Source: Streptomyces hiroshimensis
GTDB lineage: Bacteria; Actinomycetota; Actinomycetes; Streptomycetales; Streptomycetaceae
DNA length: 64,000 nt
Reading direction: 5' to 3'
Assembly: GCF_014650335.1 (NCBI RefSeq)
Contig: NZ_BMUT01000001.1
Span: 859,037 to 923,036 of the forward strand
Below are positions 25,930 through 35,339 of this stretch, piece after piece; position 1 is the stretch's first letter; each line of letters opens with the position of its first letter. Below the pieces are notes generated by a model. The model did no database searches. It saw only the letters and a list, made by a program, of their open reading frames with translations, and had not been told where the DNA came from. The position numbers were made by a program, and so were the translations under genes.

Positions 25930-26507
25930 GCCGCCCGCCCGGCGCGCAGTTCGTCGAAGGAGGGGAAGCGGGAGGCGATGCCGCTGCCGGTGAAGGAGGC
26001 GGCCCAGCCGTCCGGCCCGTGGAAGAAACGGATCGCCGTGAAGGACGGGACCGTCCCCATGTCGAACCAGTGCCGGGTGCCGCGCGGCACGCCCAGCAGG
26101 TCGCCCCGCTCGCAGCGCACCGCGTGCACCAGGCCGTCCACATGCAGGTAGAACACCCCGGCCCCGGCCACGAAGAAGCGGACCTCGTCGTCCTCGTGCG
26201 TGTGCTCGGCCAGGAACCTCTCCCGCGCGGCCGCGGCCTTCGCCGCCCAGCCGGGGGAGCCGTCGGGGTGCAGCGCGGCCACGTCCACGGTGGCGAAGCC
26301 CTCCTCGGCCGTGAGCCGGCCGACCTCGGGGGCGTACGCGGCGAGCACGGATCCGGCGGGCGCACCGGCCGGCACGCCGCTGCGCACGGGCCACCGCTCG
26401 AAGCGCACGCCCGCCGGGGCCAGCACCGCTGCGATCCCGGCGGCGTCGTCCGTGCGCCGGAGGAGGGTGTCCGGGCCGGCATCCGGCCAGGTGGTCAGCA
26501 GCGTCAT
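25926..26507 (-). CDS. mtnD: Acireductone dioxygenase
   Basis: A 193-residue cupin that oxidises acireductone to 2-oxo-4-methylthiobutyrate (Fe form) in methionine salvage. The metal ligands lie in the [14 protein letters not shown] block and the later His in GTRHWFDMG. The ATG at 26507 follows GGAG; a longer in-frame reading upstream lacks conservation. A GC hairpin sits between metI and this gene. Confidence 0.93.
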   Translation of the reverse strand: MTLLTTWPDAGPDTLLRRTDDAAGIAAVLAPAGVRFERWPVRSGVPAGAPAGSVLAAYAPEVGRLTAEEGFATVDVAALHPDGSPGWAAKAAAARERFLAEHTHEDDEVRFFVAGAGVFYLHVDGLVHAVRCERGDLLGVPRGTRHWFDMGTVPSFTAIRFFHGPDGWAASFTGSGIASRFPSFDELRAGRAA

Positions 26508-26566
26508 CGGAACTCCAGGGTCCAATCGGCCGGGAGGAAGCGCCCGTTCGGATCGTAGCCCGGCGC

Positions 26567-26596
26567 GGCGGGGCGCCCAAGGTGGCACGCCCCGCC
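26567..26596 (-). terminator. Hairpin between metI and mtnD
   Basis: GGCGGGGCG pairs with CGCCCCGCC across a 12-nt loop in the 97-bp gap. On the - strand it lies just past the metI stop, so it could end or attenuate the metQNI transcript before the salvage genes. Confidence 0.6.
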
Positions 26597-26604
26597 CGCC
26601 CGCC

Positions 26605-27267
26605 TCACCTGCGCAGCACCTTGCGCGCCAGCAGGTTGCCCAGCAGCTGGGCCAGCTGCACCAGGACGACGAGGACCGCGACCGCCACCACCATCACCGA
26701 GGTGTCGAAGCGCAGATAGCCGTACGTCATGGCGAGGTTGCCCACTCCGCCGCCGCCCACCGTCCCCGCCACGGCGGAGAAGTCGATGAGGGCGACGAGC
26801 ATGAAGGTGAAGCCCAGGATCAGCGGCCCCAGCGCCTCCGGCACGAGCACCGTGAGCACGATCCGCAAGGGGCTCGCGCCCATGGCCCGCGCAGCCTCGA
26901 CGACCCCGGGCTCGACGGAGAGCAGATTGCTCTCGACGATCCGGGCGACCCCGAACGTGGCCACCACCACCATGGGGAAGACCGCCGCGTCCGTGCCGAT
27001 CATCGTGCCCACGACGCTGCGTGTGACGGGGGAGAGGGCCACGATGGCGATGATGAACGGCACCGGCCGCACCACGTTGATCAGGGCGTTGAGGACGGCG
27101 AAGACGACGCGGTTCTGCAGGACGCCGCCCTTGCGCGTCGCGTACAGGGCCAGCCCGACGACCATGCCGAGCACCGCCGACAGCGCCAGGGTGACGAGCA
27201 CCATGTAGACCGTCTCGCCGGTGGCGTCGACGACCTTGACCCAGAAGGTGTTCCAGTCGGCTTTCAC
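26605..27267 (-). CDS. metI: Methionine ABC transporter permease
   Basis: A 220-residue inner-membrane permease of the MetNIQ D/L-methionine importer, with about five hydrophobic segments and the EAA loop [20 protein letters not shown] that contacts the ATPase. The GTG at 27267 overlaps the metN stop. Confidence 0.95.
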   Translation of the reverse strand: MKADWNTFWVKVVDATGETVYMVLVTLALSAVLGMVVGLALYATRKGGVLQNRVVFAVLNALINVVRPVPFIIAIVALSPVTRSVVGTMIGTDAAVFPMVVVATFGVARIVESNLLSVEPGVVEAARAMGASPLRIVLTVLVPEALGPLILGFTFMLVALIDFSAVAGTVGGGGVGNLAMTYGYLRFDTSVMVVAVAVLVVLVQLAQLLGNLLARKVLRR

Positions 27268-28283
27268 CGGGCACCCGCCTTCTCCAGGCCGCCGAGGCGT
27301 GCCACGACGGCGTCGATGTCGGCCTCCGCGCCGCGCAGTTCGAGGGTCACGCTGCCGAGCGGCCGGTTCTGCACCTCGCCGACCCCGGCGTGTGCGACGG
27401 TGAAGTCGACCGCGTGCTCGCGCAGCAGCCGGGACAGCTCGTGGCCGCCGGCCGCGTCCCCGGTGACGGGGACGGTGACCAGCCGCCCGCCGTGACGGGC
27501 GCGCAGCCGTTCCAGCGCGGGCCCGTCGGGGCGGTCGTGCAGGGCGGAGCGGACGAACGCCTCGGTGGTGGGGTGCTGCGGCCGGGAGAAGACCTCGTAG
27601 ACGCCGCCGCTCTCGACGACCTTGCCGTCGGCCATGACGGCCACCCGGTCGCACAAGGAGCGGACCACGTCCATCTCGTGGGTGATCAGCACGATGGTGA
27701 TGCCCAGCTCGCGGTTGACCCGCTCCAGGAGGGCCAGCACCTCGTGGGTGGTCTGCGGGTCCAGCGCGGAGGTGGCCTCGTCGCACAGCAGTACGCCGGG
27801 CGAGGTGGCCAGGGCCCGGGCGATGCCGACGCGCTGGCGCTGGCCCCCGGACAGCTGCTCGGGGTAGCGGCGGGCGTGCCCGTCGAGCCCGACGAAGCGC
27901 AGGACCTCCGCGGCCCGTTCGCGCGCTTCGGCGCGCGAGGCCCCGGCGACCTTGAGCGGATAGGCCACGTTGCCCAGGACGGTGCGCGAGCGGAAGAGAT
28001 TGAACTGCTGGAAGACCATGCCGATGGACTGGCGCACCTGCCGCCGCCCCCGCTCGCCGAGGGCCCCGAGGTCCGCTCCGCCGACCAGGACGCTGCCGGA
28101 GGTGGGCTCCTCCAGGTGGTTGATCAGCCGGAGCAGCGTGCTCTTGCCCGCGCCGCTGTGGCCGACGATGCCGTAGACGCTGCCGCGCGGCACGTGCAGG
28201 GACACGTGGTCCACGGCGCGCAACCCGCCGCCTTCGCCCTTGCCCTGCGGGAACGTCTTGGTGACGTCGCGTAGCTCGATCAC
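27264..28283 (-). CDS. metN: Methionine ABC transporter ATP-binding protein
   Basis: A 339-residue ATPase. Walker A is GHSGAGKST, the signature LSGGQRQRVGIARAL, Walker B VLLCDEATSALD, and the H-loop ITHEMD. The C-terminal ~80 residues form the NIL domain (VTVPVTGDAAGGHELSRLL) that binds methionine and inhibits transport. The GTG at 28283 is taken as start because VIELRDVTKTF is the usual N terminus; it lies 5 bp after the metQ stop. Confidence 0.95.
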   Translation of the reverse strand: MIELRDVTKTFPQGKGEGGGLRAVDHVSLHVPRGSVYGIVGHSGAGKSTLLRLINHLEEPTSGSVLVGGADLGALGERGRRQVRQSIGMVFQQFNLFRSRTVLGNVAYPLKVAGASRAEARERAAEVLRFVGLDGHARRYPEQLSGGQRQRVGIARALATSPGVLLCDEATSALDPQTTHEVLALLERVNRELGITIVLITHEMDVVRSLCDRVAVMADGKVVESGGVYEVFSRPQHPTTEAFVRSALHDRPDGPALERLRARHGGRLVTVPVTGDAAGGHELSRLLREHAVDFTVAHAGVGEVQNRPLGSVTLELRGAEADIDAVVARLGGLEKAGAR

Positions 28284-28288
28284 CGCGG

Positions 28289-29167
28289 TCAGCCCCGCCC
28301 CTGCCCGGTGAGCCGGCCGAGCTCCCCGACCAGCTCGGCCTCCGGGATGTCCAGGGTGTAGCGGGCGCCGTTCGCCGACTTCTTCACGGCCTCCTGCACC
28401 TTGGGGGAGCGGTAGATCTTGACGACCTTCCGCAGCTTCTCCTCGTCCTTGTCCTTCGCGCGGGCCGCGATGACGTTGACGTACGGGCGGGCCGCCGCGC
28501 TCCCGGGTTCGTCGTGGAAGATCGCCTGGCTGACCTTGTACCCGGCCTGCTCGGCCACGCCGGCGTTGATGACGGAGGCCGCGGTGTCCTTGAGGCTGCG
28601 CGGGGTCTGCTGGGCGTCGACCGGGGTGATCTTCAGATGGCGCGGGTTGGCGGTGATGTCCTCGGGCGTGCCGTAGATTCCGGCCTTGTCCTTGACCTCG
28701 ATCAGCTTCGCCTGCTCCAGGACCAGCAGGGCCCGGCCCTGGTTGGACGGGTCGTTGGGGATGGCGATGCGCGCGCCGTCGGGTATCTCCTCCGTCTTCT
28801 TGTGCTTGAGCGAGTACAGGCCCATGGGCGCCACGGAGGTGGAGGTGACCGGCACGATGTCCGTGTGGTTCTGCGCGTTGAACTGACTGAGGAACGCCAG
28901 GTGCTGGAAGGCGTTGAGCTCGATGTCGCCGTCGGCGAGCGCCTTGTTGGGCAGCTGGTAGTCGTCGAAGGGGACGATCTTGACGTCGATTCCCTCCTTC
29001 TTCGCCTCCTCGGCGAGGACGTCCCACTCCGGATCGGCCCCGCTGACCCCGATCCGCACCTGGTCGGCGCCGGCTGCGTCGGACAGATCGCAGGCGGCCA
29101 GGGCGAGGGAGAGCGCGGCGGCCAGGGCGGCCGCCGCGGCACGGCGGAGGGTAGGGGTGTTCTTCAT
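28289..29167 (-). CDS. metQ: Methionine-binding lipoprotein
   Basis: A 292-residue NlpA-family solute-binding lipoprotein of the MetNIQ importer. The signal peptide ends in lipobox LAAC; the mature part has PFDDYQLPNKALADGDIELN, QHLAFL and the methionine-pocket segment IPNDPSNQGRALLVL typical of the family. First gene of the block. No convincing SAM riboswitch fold was seen in the 150 bp upstream; a weak TTGCAG...TTATTT pair may be the promoter. Confidence 0.95.
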   Translation of the reverse strand: MKNTPTLRRAAAAALAAALSLALAACDLSDAAGADQVRIGVSGADPEWDVLAEEAKKEGIDVKIVPFDDYQLPNKALADGDIELNAFQHLAFLSQFNAQNHTDIVPVTSTSVAPMGLYSLKHKKTEEIPDGARIAIPNDPSNQGRALLVLEQAKLIEVKDKAGIYGTPEDITANPRHLKITPVDAQQTPRSLKDTAASVINAGVAEQAGYKVSQAIFHDEPGSAAARPYVNVIAARAKDKDEEKLRKVVKIYRSPKVQEAVKKSANGARYTLDIPEAELVGELGRLTGQGRG

Positions 29168-29318
29168 CGGAGGCTCGTTCCAGGAGTTACGGGGACGATC
29201 CCTGCCATGGGGCGGGACTTTCCCGGTGATCGTAAGATCGGAACCGAGCGTTTCCTTCGAAATAAAGGCAGGATTCACGTCCCTGCAATGGAACGAAAAG
29301 AAGCCGAGACGGAGGGAC

Positions 29319-30128
29319 TCACCCCGGCAATGTGCCGCCCTCGCCGTCGGTGAATCCGTCCCCGTCCCCGGCCGGGCCGTCCCCGCCGCCGGGGAAGAAG
29401 TCCACCAGCAGCATGTCCCGCACCCCGGACGACGCGCCCGGCGCGGGCCGGACGGGGGAGACGCCGTGCAGCAGGCGGCGGTCGTCGAGGACGATCGTCT
29501 CCAGGGGGGCCGTGAGCAGGGCCCGGTGCACCGGGCGGCTGCGCAGGTCGTACAGAGCGGACTCCGCGCCGCTGACGCCCTCGCGCCGGATCAGCACCTG
29601 GGCCACGTAGCAGTGCCCGTCCTGGTGGACGCCTTCCGGGGCCGGGTGACCCTCGGTGCGGGTCGTGGCCGTGACGCGTATCTGATGGACCCCGCAGGTG
29701 TCCATGCCGGCGCGCGGGCCGGGCAGATGGCGCCGGAGGGTGTGGACGACGGTCCGCAGCACCTCGCCGCCGGCGACGGCACCGGTGAGCGGGGCGAACA
29801 GGCGAGGCACTCCGCCGTGGACCTTGTTGACGGACTTGTCCTGGAAGAACGCGGTGTGCGGCAGCCGCTCCAGCCGGTCGGGGCGGATCCGGAAGAGCCC
29901 GTAGCGGCGGAAGCGGTACGGGGTGCCGGTGCCGAGGTGGGTGTCGGCCGGCAGGTCGTCCCACGATCCGGTGAACTCCTCGACGGCGCCTGCCGGAACC
30001 CCGCCGAGGGCGGCCCCGAGCAGCTCCGGGCCGAAGTGCACGAAGGGCGGGCCGGCCTGGGCCCCCGGAGTGCCGGGCGGCGTGCGGGTCAGGTGGGGGG
30101 CCGGTGCGCCCGGCGGGCTGGAGGTCAT
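29319..30128 (-). CDS. 2OG-Fe(II) dioxygenase, IDO-type free amino acid hydroxylase
   Basis: A 269-residue enzyme of the PF10014 family, whose founding member is Bacillus L-isoleucine dioxygenase, which hydroxylates free aliphatic amino acids (including sulfoxidation of methionine in some members). Likely iron ligands are His168 and Asp170 in EGVHQDGH and His221 in RRLLHGVSPV; an Arg in VRDMLLVDFF should bind 2-oxoglutarate. The N-terminal 30 residues are Pro/Gly-rich. It stands beside the methionine import and salvage genes, which suggests, but does not prove, an aliphatic or sulfur amino acid as substrate. Confidence 0.82.
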   Translation of the reverse strand: MTSSPPGAPAPHLTRTPPGTPGAQAGPPFVHFGPELLGAALGGVPAGAVEEFTGSWDDLPADTHLGTGTPYRFRRYGLFRIRPDRLERLPHTAFFQDKSVNKVHGGVPRLFAPLTGAVAGGEVLRTVVHTLRRHLPGPRAGMDTCGVHQIRVTATTRTEGHPAPEGVHQDGHCYVAQVLIRREGVSGAESALYDLRSRPVHRALLTAPLETIVLDDRRLLHGVSPVRPAPGASSGVRDMLLVDFFPGGGDGPAGDGDGFTDGEGGTLPG

Positions 30129-30306
30129 GGTGGTTCCTGCCTTCGTACGGGGATGCGCTTCGCTTCGACAGTAGGCCGATTGCCGGTTGCGCTGGCCGGA
30201 ACGCATCGTTCGGTCGCGCGGCCGCGAGTGTGTTCCCCTAGGCAGATGTCGGTGGCAGGTGTCAATGGGAGGGATCCGGTGGAAGGGGCCGGGCGGCCGG
30301 GACCGC

Positions 30307-31305
30307 TCAGGGCAGCCGGACGACCTGGGCGCCCCACGTGAGCCCCGCGCCGAACCCGAGGAGCAGTGCGAGGCCGCCGCTGCCGACGGAACCCAGCTCC
30401 TTCAGGCGCGCCAGGGCGAGCGGGATCGAGGCGGCGGAGGTGTTGCCGCTGTGCGCCACGTCGCGGGCCACGGCGACGCTGCCGGGCAGGTCCAGCCGCT
30501 GGGTGATGGTCTCGATCATGCGCAGGTTGGCCTGGTGCGGGACGAAGGCGTCGAGCTCGCCGGGCGTGACCCCGGCCGCTTCGAGGGCCGCCCGGGCGAC
30601 CGGCGGCATCTCCTCGATGGCCCAGCGGAAGACTTCGGGGCCTGCCATCCGCATGACGGGCCACGGCTTTTCCGGATCGCCTCGGAACTCGTCCCAGGTG
30701 GCGTCGTGCGCGATCAGGCCCGCGCGGCTGCCGTCGGAACCCCAGACGACCGGGCCGATCCCCTCGTCGTCCTGCGGGCCGACCACCACCGCCCCCGCCC
30801 CGTCCGCGAAGAGGATCGCCGCCGACGGGTCCTCCGGTGCGACGATGTCCGTCATCCGGTCGGAGCCGATGACCGCCACGTACTGCGCCGATCCGTCGCG
30901 CACCATGGCCGCGGCGAGCGCCAGTGCGTAACAGAACCCTGCGCAGGCGGCGTTGAGATCAAAAGCGGCGGCGCGTATTCCGAGCCGGTCGGCGATCTCC
31001 CCGGCACCCCCCGGGCTCTGCCGCAGATACGACATGGAGGCCAGGATGACGGCCCCCAGCTTTCCGGGCGCGATTCCCGCGTCGGCCGCGGCCTTCCGCG
31101 CCGCTTCCACCGCCATATCGGTCACCGATTCGCCCGCTCCGGCATATCGGCGCTCGACGATGCCGGTGCGGCGCTCTATCCACTCGGCGGTCCGGCCGGT
31201 GCGGGCCGCCACTTCCTCATTGCCCACCACCCGGTGCGGGCGGTACGCACCGATACCCAGAATTCCGACGCCGTTCACCGCAGTTCGCTGCGTCAATGCG
31301 CGCAT
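30307..31305 (-). CDS. 3-oxoacyl-ACP synthase III (KAS III/FabH-like)
   Basis: A 332-residue thiolase-fold condensing enzyme. The catalytic triad is visible: Cys121 in NAACAGF, His in VPHQANLRMI, and Asn in AHSGNTSAAS. KAS III starts fatty acid synthesis by joining an acyl-CoA to malonyl-ACP. The ATG follows a G-rich ribosome binding site. It diverges from the thioesterase gene across a 306-bp spacer with two dyads and may make the fatty acyl starter for the adjacent polyyne-type genes, although its opposite orientation leaves that open. Confidence 0.9.
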   Translation of the reverse strand: MRALTQRTAVNGVGILGIGAYRPHRVVGNEEVAARTGRTAEWIERRTGIVERRYAGAGESVTDMAVEAARKAAADAGIAPGKLGAVILASMSYLRQSPGGAGEIADRLGIRAAAFDLNAACAGFCYALALAAAMVRDGSAQYVAVIGSDRMTDIVAPEDPSAAILFADGAGAVVVGPQDDEGIGPVVWGSDGSRAGLIAHDATWDEFRGDPEKPWPVMRMAGPEVFRWAIEEMPPVARAALEAAGVTPGELDAFVPHQANLRMIETITQRLDLPGSVAVARDVAHSGNTSAASIPLALARLKELGSVGSGGLALLLGFGAGLTWGAQVVRLP

Positions 31306-31356
31306 ACAGGCCCCCCCAAGCCACCTCTGACGTGTCGGCGGCGAGACTATCCCCGG

Positions 31357-31379
31357 GTGGGTTGGACGACGCAACCCAC
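31357..31379. promoter_or_regulatory. Palindromic operator GTGGGTTG-N7-CAACCCAC
   Basis: Perfect 8-bp arms in the divergent KAS III/thioesterase spacer, 52 bp from the KAS III start. Likely binding site of a dimeric repressor; no regulator gene is adjacent. Confidence 0.55.
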
Positions 31380-31435
31380 TGCAGCGCAGAGTATGCGTGT
31401 CGAACGTCACTCCGGGCCGGGGATTCACTTGTGTC

Positions 31436-31449
31436 GTGACGCGGGTCAC
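31436..31449. promoter_or_regulatory. Dyad GTGAC-N4-GTCAC and likely promoter of the thioesterase gene
   Basis: Perfect 5-bp arms, followed by an A/T run and a TTGCTT...TACGGT pair (18-bp spacing) that could be the promoter for the thioesterase and polyyne genes. Confidence 0.4.
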
Positions 31450-31611
31450 AAAATTTTTTCCTTGCTTGGTGACGCACCGCCCTTCTACGGTCACTCGTGT
31501 GATCCAACTCGGAACAATGAATGGCTTGTTGCCAAGGACCGAGCACCACCACGGAATTCCGTCCCTCTTCCGTACTGCCGCCGCCCGGCCGGCGAACGGG
31601 TCGGAGGGGCC

Positions 31612-32421
31612 ATGACCAGTACCGCTTCACCGCTTTCCCCGGTGGCGCTCCTCGACCGGCCTTCCGGCGAAGGGATCGCCGCCGGAACTCATCTGCACGG
31701 CTTCGGCGGCTTTCACGGCGGCCTGACGCTGGCGCTTCTGGCTTCGGCGATGCAGGATGCCGCAGGAGAGGTGGCACCCGGCCTCCGGCTGCAGAGCGCA
31801 ACGGCGCGTTTTCTGCGGCCGATCGGCGACGATTTCCGGCTGGAGACCTCGGTGCTGCGCGCCGGGCGCACGCTCACTACGCTCGGTGGCCGCGCGGTCA
31901 CCGATAAGGGTATTCACGTAGAGGGATCGGCCGTCTTCGGGAATCCGCAGCCGGCCGACTGGCAGCCGTTCGCGCCGGCGGCTCCCGAAGCGCCGGCTCC
32001 GGAGGAGTGCGACGTCTTCGTCATTCCGCCCGAATTCGTCGCCATTTCCACCTACCTGGAGATCCGGCCGGTCGGGCCCAACCGTCCCTACGCGGGCGGC
32101 ACCGAGCCCGAACTCATCGCGTGGATCAGGATCCTGGAGGACGAGCGTCCACCGGACGCACTGCGTTTTGTGTTCCTGATGGACGCGCTGGCTCCGTCGT
32201 ACGCGGCGGTGCTCTCGACGCTGGCGCTGGTGCCCACGGTCGAACTCACGGTCCGGCCCGGCGCGCAGCTCGCGCAGGCGTCGTCTCCGTGGATCCTGCT
32301 GCGCGCACGGACCCGCTCCGCGACCGCCGAGGGCTGGGTCGAGGAGGAAATCGATGCCTGGGGCAGGGACGGGGCCCACCTCGGCTCCGCACAACAGCTC
32401 CGCATCGTCCGTACCGGCTGA
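31612..32421 (+). CDS. TesB-like double-hotdog acyl thioesterase
   Basis: A 269-residue thioesterase-superfamily protein with two hotdog halves. The first contains HLHGFGGFHGGLTLALLASAM and RLQSATARFLRPI, the second EIRPVGPNRPYAGGTEPEL and MDALAPSYAAVL, matching the TesB/acyl-CoA thioesterase layout. It hydrolyses acyl-CoA or acyl-ACP. GGAGG precedes the ATG. It is the first + strand gene next to the polyyne set, and may free or prepare fatty acids for the acyl-AMP ligase. Confidence 0.82.
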   Translation: MTSTASPLSPVALLDRPSGEGIAAGTHLHGFGGFHGGLTLALLASAMQDAAGEVAPGLRLQSATARFLRPIGDDFRLETSVLRAGRTLTTLGGRAVTDKGIHVEGSAVFGNPQPADWQPFAPAAPEAPAPEECDVFVIPPEFVAISTYLEIRPVGPNRPYAGGTEPELIAWIRILEDERPPDALRFVFLMDALAPSYAAVLSTLALVPTVELTVRPGAQLAQASSPWILLRARTRSATAEGWVEEEIDAWGRDGAHLGSAQQLRIVRTG

Positions 32422-32461
32422 CAAGGGCGACAGCCGACGGTACGGCGCACACCACTTTTTT

Positions 32462-32496
32462 GCGGGCCGCGCACCGGTGACACGGGTGCGGCCCGC
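32462..32496 (+). terminator. Hairpin between thioesterase and acyl-AMP ligase genes
   Basis: GCGGGCCGC pairs with GCGGCCCGC around a 17-nt loop, with partial inner pairing. No U-tract follows, so it may only attenuate read-through into the ligase gene. Confidence 0.5.
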
Positions 32497-32525
32497 TCAC
32501 TGAACTGAACTTTCACGGGGGCGTT

Positions 32526-34325
32526 GTGGACCACATAGCGGGGCGGACCCGTACCTCATTGCCGGGGCTGCCCGGCATCCTCCGGGAACGGGCCGCCGGA
32601 CCCCGGCGCACGGCCTTCCGCTTTCTCGCCGACGGCACCGGAGACGAGGCCGTCGACTGGACTTACCACGAGGTGTACGAACACGCCGGCCGTATCGCCG
32701 CGGATCTGCTGGACCGCGAACTCACCGGGCGCCGCGTGGTGCTGGCGCTCGATCCCGGTCTGCACTACATCGCCGCGCTGTTCGGGATATTCCGTGCCGG
32801 CGCCACCGCGGTGCCGTCCTTCCCGCCCACCGGGAAGCGCGCAGTGGCCCGCTTCGCCTCGATCGTCGTGGACAGCACGCCCGATGTGATCATCGCCGAC
32901 CGGCGGCTGGAGGGGCGCGCCGCGCAATTCACCGCGGAACTCCCCGATACGGTGCGCCCGCCGCAATGGCTGTTCGTCGACGACGCGTACTTCGGCGGCC
33001 CGGCGCCCGCCGGCACCATTCCCGACGCCGTTTCCGAACCGGCCCTGCTGCAGTACACCTCCGGCTCCACCGGCGACCCCAAGGGAATCGTGCTCACCCA
33101 CGAGAACCTGGTGAGCAACTGCCGCGCCCTGGAAGCCAACATGGGGTACGAGGCCGACCGCGTGGGCTGCACCTGGCTGCCGCCCTACCACGACATGGGC
33201 CTGATGGGCACGATCATGCTCGCGGTGCACGGCGGCTGGCCCTTGGTGCTGATGTCGCCGGCGCACTTCGTCCAGCAGCCGTACCGCTGGCTCAAGGCGA
33301 TCACCGACCACAAGGTCACCATTTCCGTCGGGCCCAACTTCGCTTTCGACATGTGCACTTCGAGTATCACCGATGACGAGCTGGAAACCCTCGACCTCAG
33401 CACGCTGCGCCAGGTGTTCTGCGGATCCGAGCCCGTATCCAGGGTAACCCTCGACAGGTTCCGCGAGCGATTCGGCCCCCGCGGCTACGACGAGACGTCC
33501 CTCATTCCCTGCTACGGCCTGGCCGAGGCGACGCTCTACGTGTCGGGAAAGCCCACCGGCACCCCCTTGCGGACCGAACTGCTCGACAAGGAAGCCCTGG
33601 AGAACGGCATCGTGCGCCGGTTCGAGCCGGGGGACGCTCAGGCGGCAGCCGGTCAGGACGCGGCGCCCGGCCGGGTCGCGCACATCGTCAGCTGCGGAAC
33701 CGTCGCCGACGGGCATCAGGTGACCGTCGTCGACCCCGAAACCCTGCTGCCGGTCCCCGCAGGCCGGGTCGGGGAGATCTGGGTGAACGGCCCCAACGTG
33801 GCCCACGGTTACCTCGGCCGTACGGAGCTCACCGCCGCGACCTTCACGGCGCGCACGGCCGGCGGCGGAGCGGAGACCCACCTGCGCACGGGCGACCTCG
33901 GATTCCTGCTCGACGGCGAGCTGTTCATCACCGGGCGCCTCAAGGACCTCGTCGTCATCGCCGGCCGCAACCTCTACCCGCAGGACATCGAGCTCAGCGT
34001 CCGCCAGGCGCACGAGAAGGTGCGCGGCTGCGCCGCCTTCTCCGTCCCCGGCGAGCAGGGCGAGGAGCTCGTGGTCGCCGCCGAGTACCGCGGCACCGCA
34101 CGCCAGCTGGCCGCGGAGGGGGCGGCCGTGCTGGAGGCGGTGATCGCGGCGGTGACGGCCGAGCACGGAGTCCGGCCCGCCGACGTCCACTTCGGCCCGG
34201 TCGGCGCGATCCCCATGACCACCAGCGGCAAGGTCCGCCGGGACGCGACACGCAAGGCCTATGTCCAGGGGACGCTCAAGAAGCTCGCCCCGGCCGCCGA
34301 CGACATGCCGCAGGCCGTGCGGTGA
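32526..34325 (+). CDS. Fatty acyl-AMP ligase (FAAL)
   Basis: A 599-residue adenylate-forming enzyme of the FAAL/FadD32 type, which activates a free fatty acid as acyl-AMP and transfers it to a carrier protein rather than to CoA. Seen: YTSGSTGDPKGIVLTHENL, the FAAL hallmark WLPPYHDMGLMG, CYGLAEATLYVSG, the hinge ITGRLKDLVVIAGRNLYPQD, and the C-terminal lysine region TTSGKVRRDA. The GTG start follows a G-rich site. It heads the FAAL-desaturase-desaturase-carrier-desaturase-hydrolase order typical of bacterial polyyne clusters and should load the carrier protein at 36370. Confidence 0.93.
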   Translation: MDHIAGRTRTSLPGLPGILRERAAGPRRTAFRFLADGTGDEAVDWTYHEVYEHAGRIAADLLDRELTGRRVVLALDPGLHYIAALFGIFRAGATAVPSFPPTGKRAVARFASIVVDSTPDVIIADRRLEGRAAQFTAELPDTVRPPQWLFVDDAYFGGPAPAGTIPDAVSEPALLQYTSGSTGDPKGIVLTHENLVSNCRALEANMGYEADRVGCTWLPPYHDMGLMGTIMLAVHGGWPLVLMSPAHFVQQPYRWLKAITDHKVTISVGPNFAFDMCTSSITDDELETLDLSTLRQVFCGSEPVSRVTLDRFRERFGPRGYDETSLIPCYGLAEATLYVSGKPTGTPLRTELLDKEALENGIVRRFEPGDAQAAAGQDAAPGRVAHIVSCGTVADGHQVTVVDPETLLPVPAGRVGEIWVNGPNVAHGYLGRTELTAATFTARTAGGGAETHLRTGDLGFLLDGELFITGRLKDLVVIAGRNLYPQDIELSVRQAHEKVRGCAAFSVPGEQGEELVVAAEYRGTARQLAAEGAAVLEAVIAAVTAEHGVRPADVHFGPVGAIPMTTSGKVRRDATRKAYVQGTLKKLAPAADDMPQAVR

Positions 34326-34337
34326 CGGGAGCCCACC

Positions 34338-35312
34338 ATGACGATTTCGCCTGAGTCACCCGGGGCCGCCGCATCCGGTGCCCCGCGCACCTCCCGCCCG
34401 GCCGCCGCCCCGCAGGCCGCGGGCGGCGACACCGACGCCTCGGCCCGCCGGCTGGCCTACCTCACGGTCGGCGTGCCCACCGCGGGCTTCGCCGGCGCGG
34501 TCGTCTTCGCGTACCACTACGGATTCACCGGGGTCGACCTCGGCCTGCTCATCGGGATGTACCTGCTGACGTCCCTGGGCGTCGAAGGCGGCTTCCACCG
34601 CTTCTTCTCGCACCTGTCCTTCGCGGCCAAGCCGGGGGTGACCGCCTTCTGGGGCATCGCCGGCAGCATGGCCGCGCAGGGCCCGGTCGTCTTCTGGGTG
34701 GCGACCCACCGCCAGCACCACGCGTTCACCGACCGCGACGGCGACCCGCACTCGCCCCGGCCGATGCAGGACGGGCGCAAGTACCCGCGGCTGCGCGGAC
34801 TGTGGCACGGACACGTCGGCTGGCTCTTCACCGTCCGCCGGCAGAACTGGAGCCGTTACGTCCCGGACCTGATGAAGAACCGGCTCGTGATGAAGATCAA
34901 CGAGTACTACTTCGTCTGGGTCCTGGCCGGACTCGCCCTGCCCGCGCTGCTGGGCTGGGCGCTCACCGGCGGCAGCCTCCGCGGAGCGGCCGGCGGGCTG
35001 CTCTGGGGCGGTCTCGCCCGCATCTTTCTCCTCGACCACGTGACCTGGAGCGTCAACTCGATCGGGCACACGCTGGGCAGCCGCCCCCACCGCACCAGGG
35101 ACAACAGCCGCAACGTCGCGACGCTGGCGCCCTTCTCGGTGGGCGGCTCCTGGCACAACAACCACCACGCCCAGCCCGCCCTGGCCCACAACCGGCACAC
35201 CTTCTGGCAGATCGACATCGCCGGCGGGTTCATCCGGCTGCTGGACGTCCTGGGCCTGGTCACCAACGTCCGCTATCCCAAGCGCGCACGGTCCGAGCAG
35301 CACTCCAAGTAG
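34338..35312 (+). CDS. Membrane fatty acid desaturase/acetylenase 1
   Basis: A 324-residue diiron membrane desaturase of the stearoyl-CoA desaturase branch. The three histidine boxes are HRFFSH, HRQHH and HNNHH, between four predicted membrane helices. In polyyne clusters such enzymes work on carrier-bound acyl chains and convert single bonds to double and then triple bonds. The N-terminal 35 residues are Ala/Pro-rich. It is 12 bp after the FAAL stop and about 26 bp before desaturase 2, with which it shares clear similarity. Confidence 0.92.
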   Translation: MTISPESPGAAASGAPRTSRPAAAPQAAGGDTDASARRLAYLTVGVPTAGFAGAVVFAYHYGFTGVDLGLLIGMYLLTSLGVEGGFHRFFSHLSFAAKPGVTAFWGIAGSMAAQGPVVFWVATHRQHHAFTDRDGDPHSPRPMQDGRKYPRLRGLWHGHVGWLFTVRRQNWSRYVPDLMKNRLVMKINEYYFVWVLAGLALPALLGWALTGGSLRGAAGGLLWGGLARIFLLDHVTWSVNSIGHTLGSRPHRTRDNSRNVATLAPFSVGGSWHNNHHAQPALAHNRHTFWQIDIAGGFIRLLDVLGLVTNVRYPKRARSEQHSK

Positions 35313-35339
35313 CACTCCGAGCAGAAAGGGAGCGGCCCC

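Noticed and set aside
29168..29318. SAM riboswitch upstream of metQ
   Set aside because: I looked for the conserved cores of SAM-I, SAM-II and SAM-IV on the - strand and saw no match; only small hairpins such as GATC-TTAC-GATC are present.
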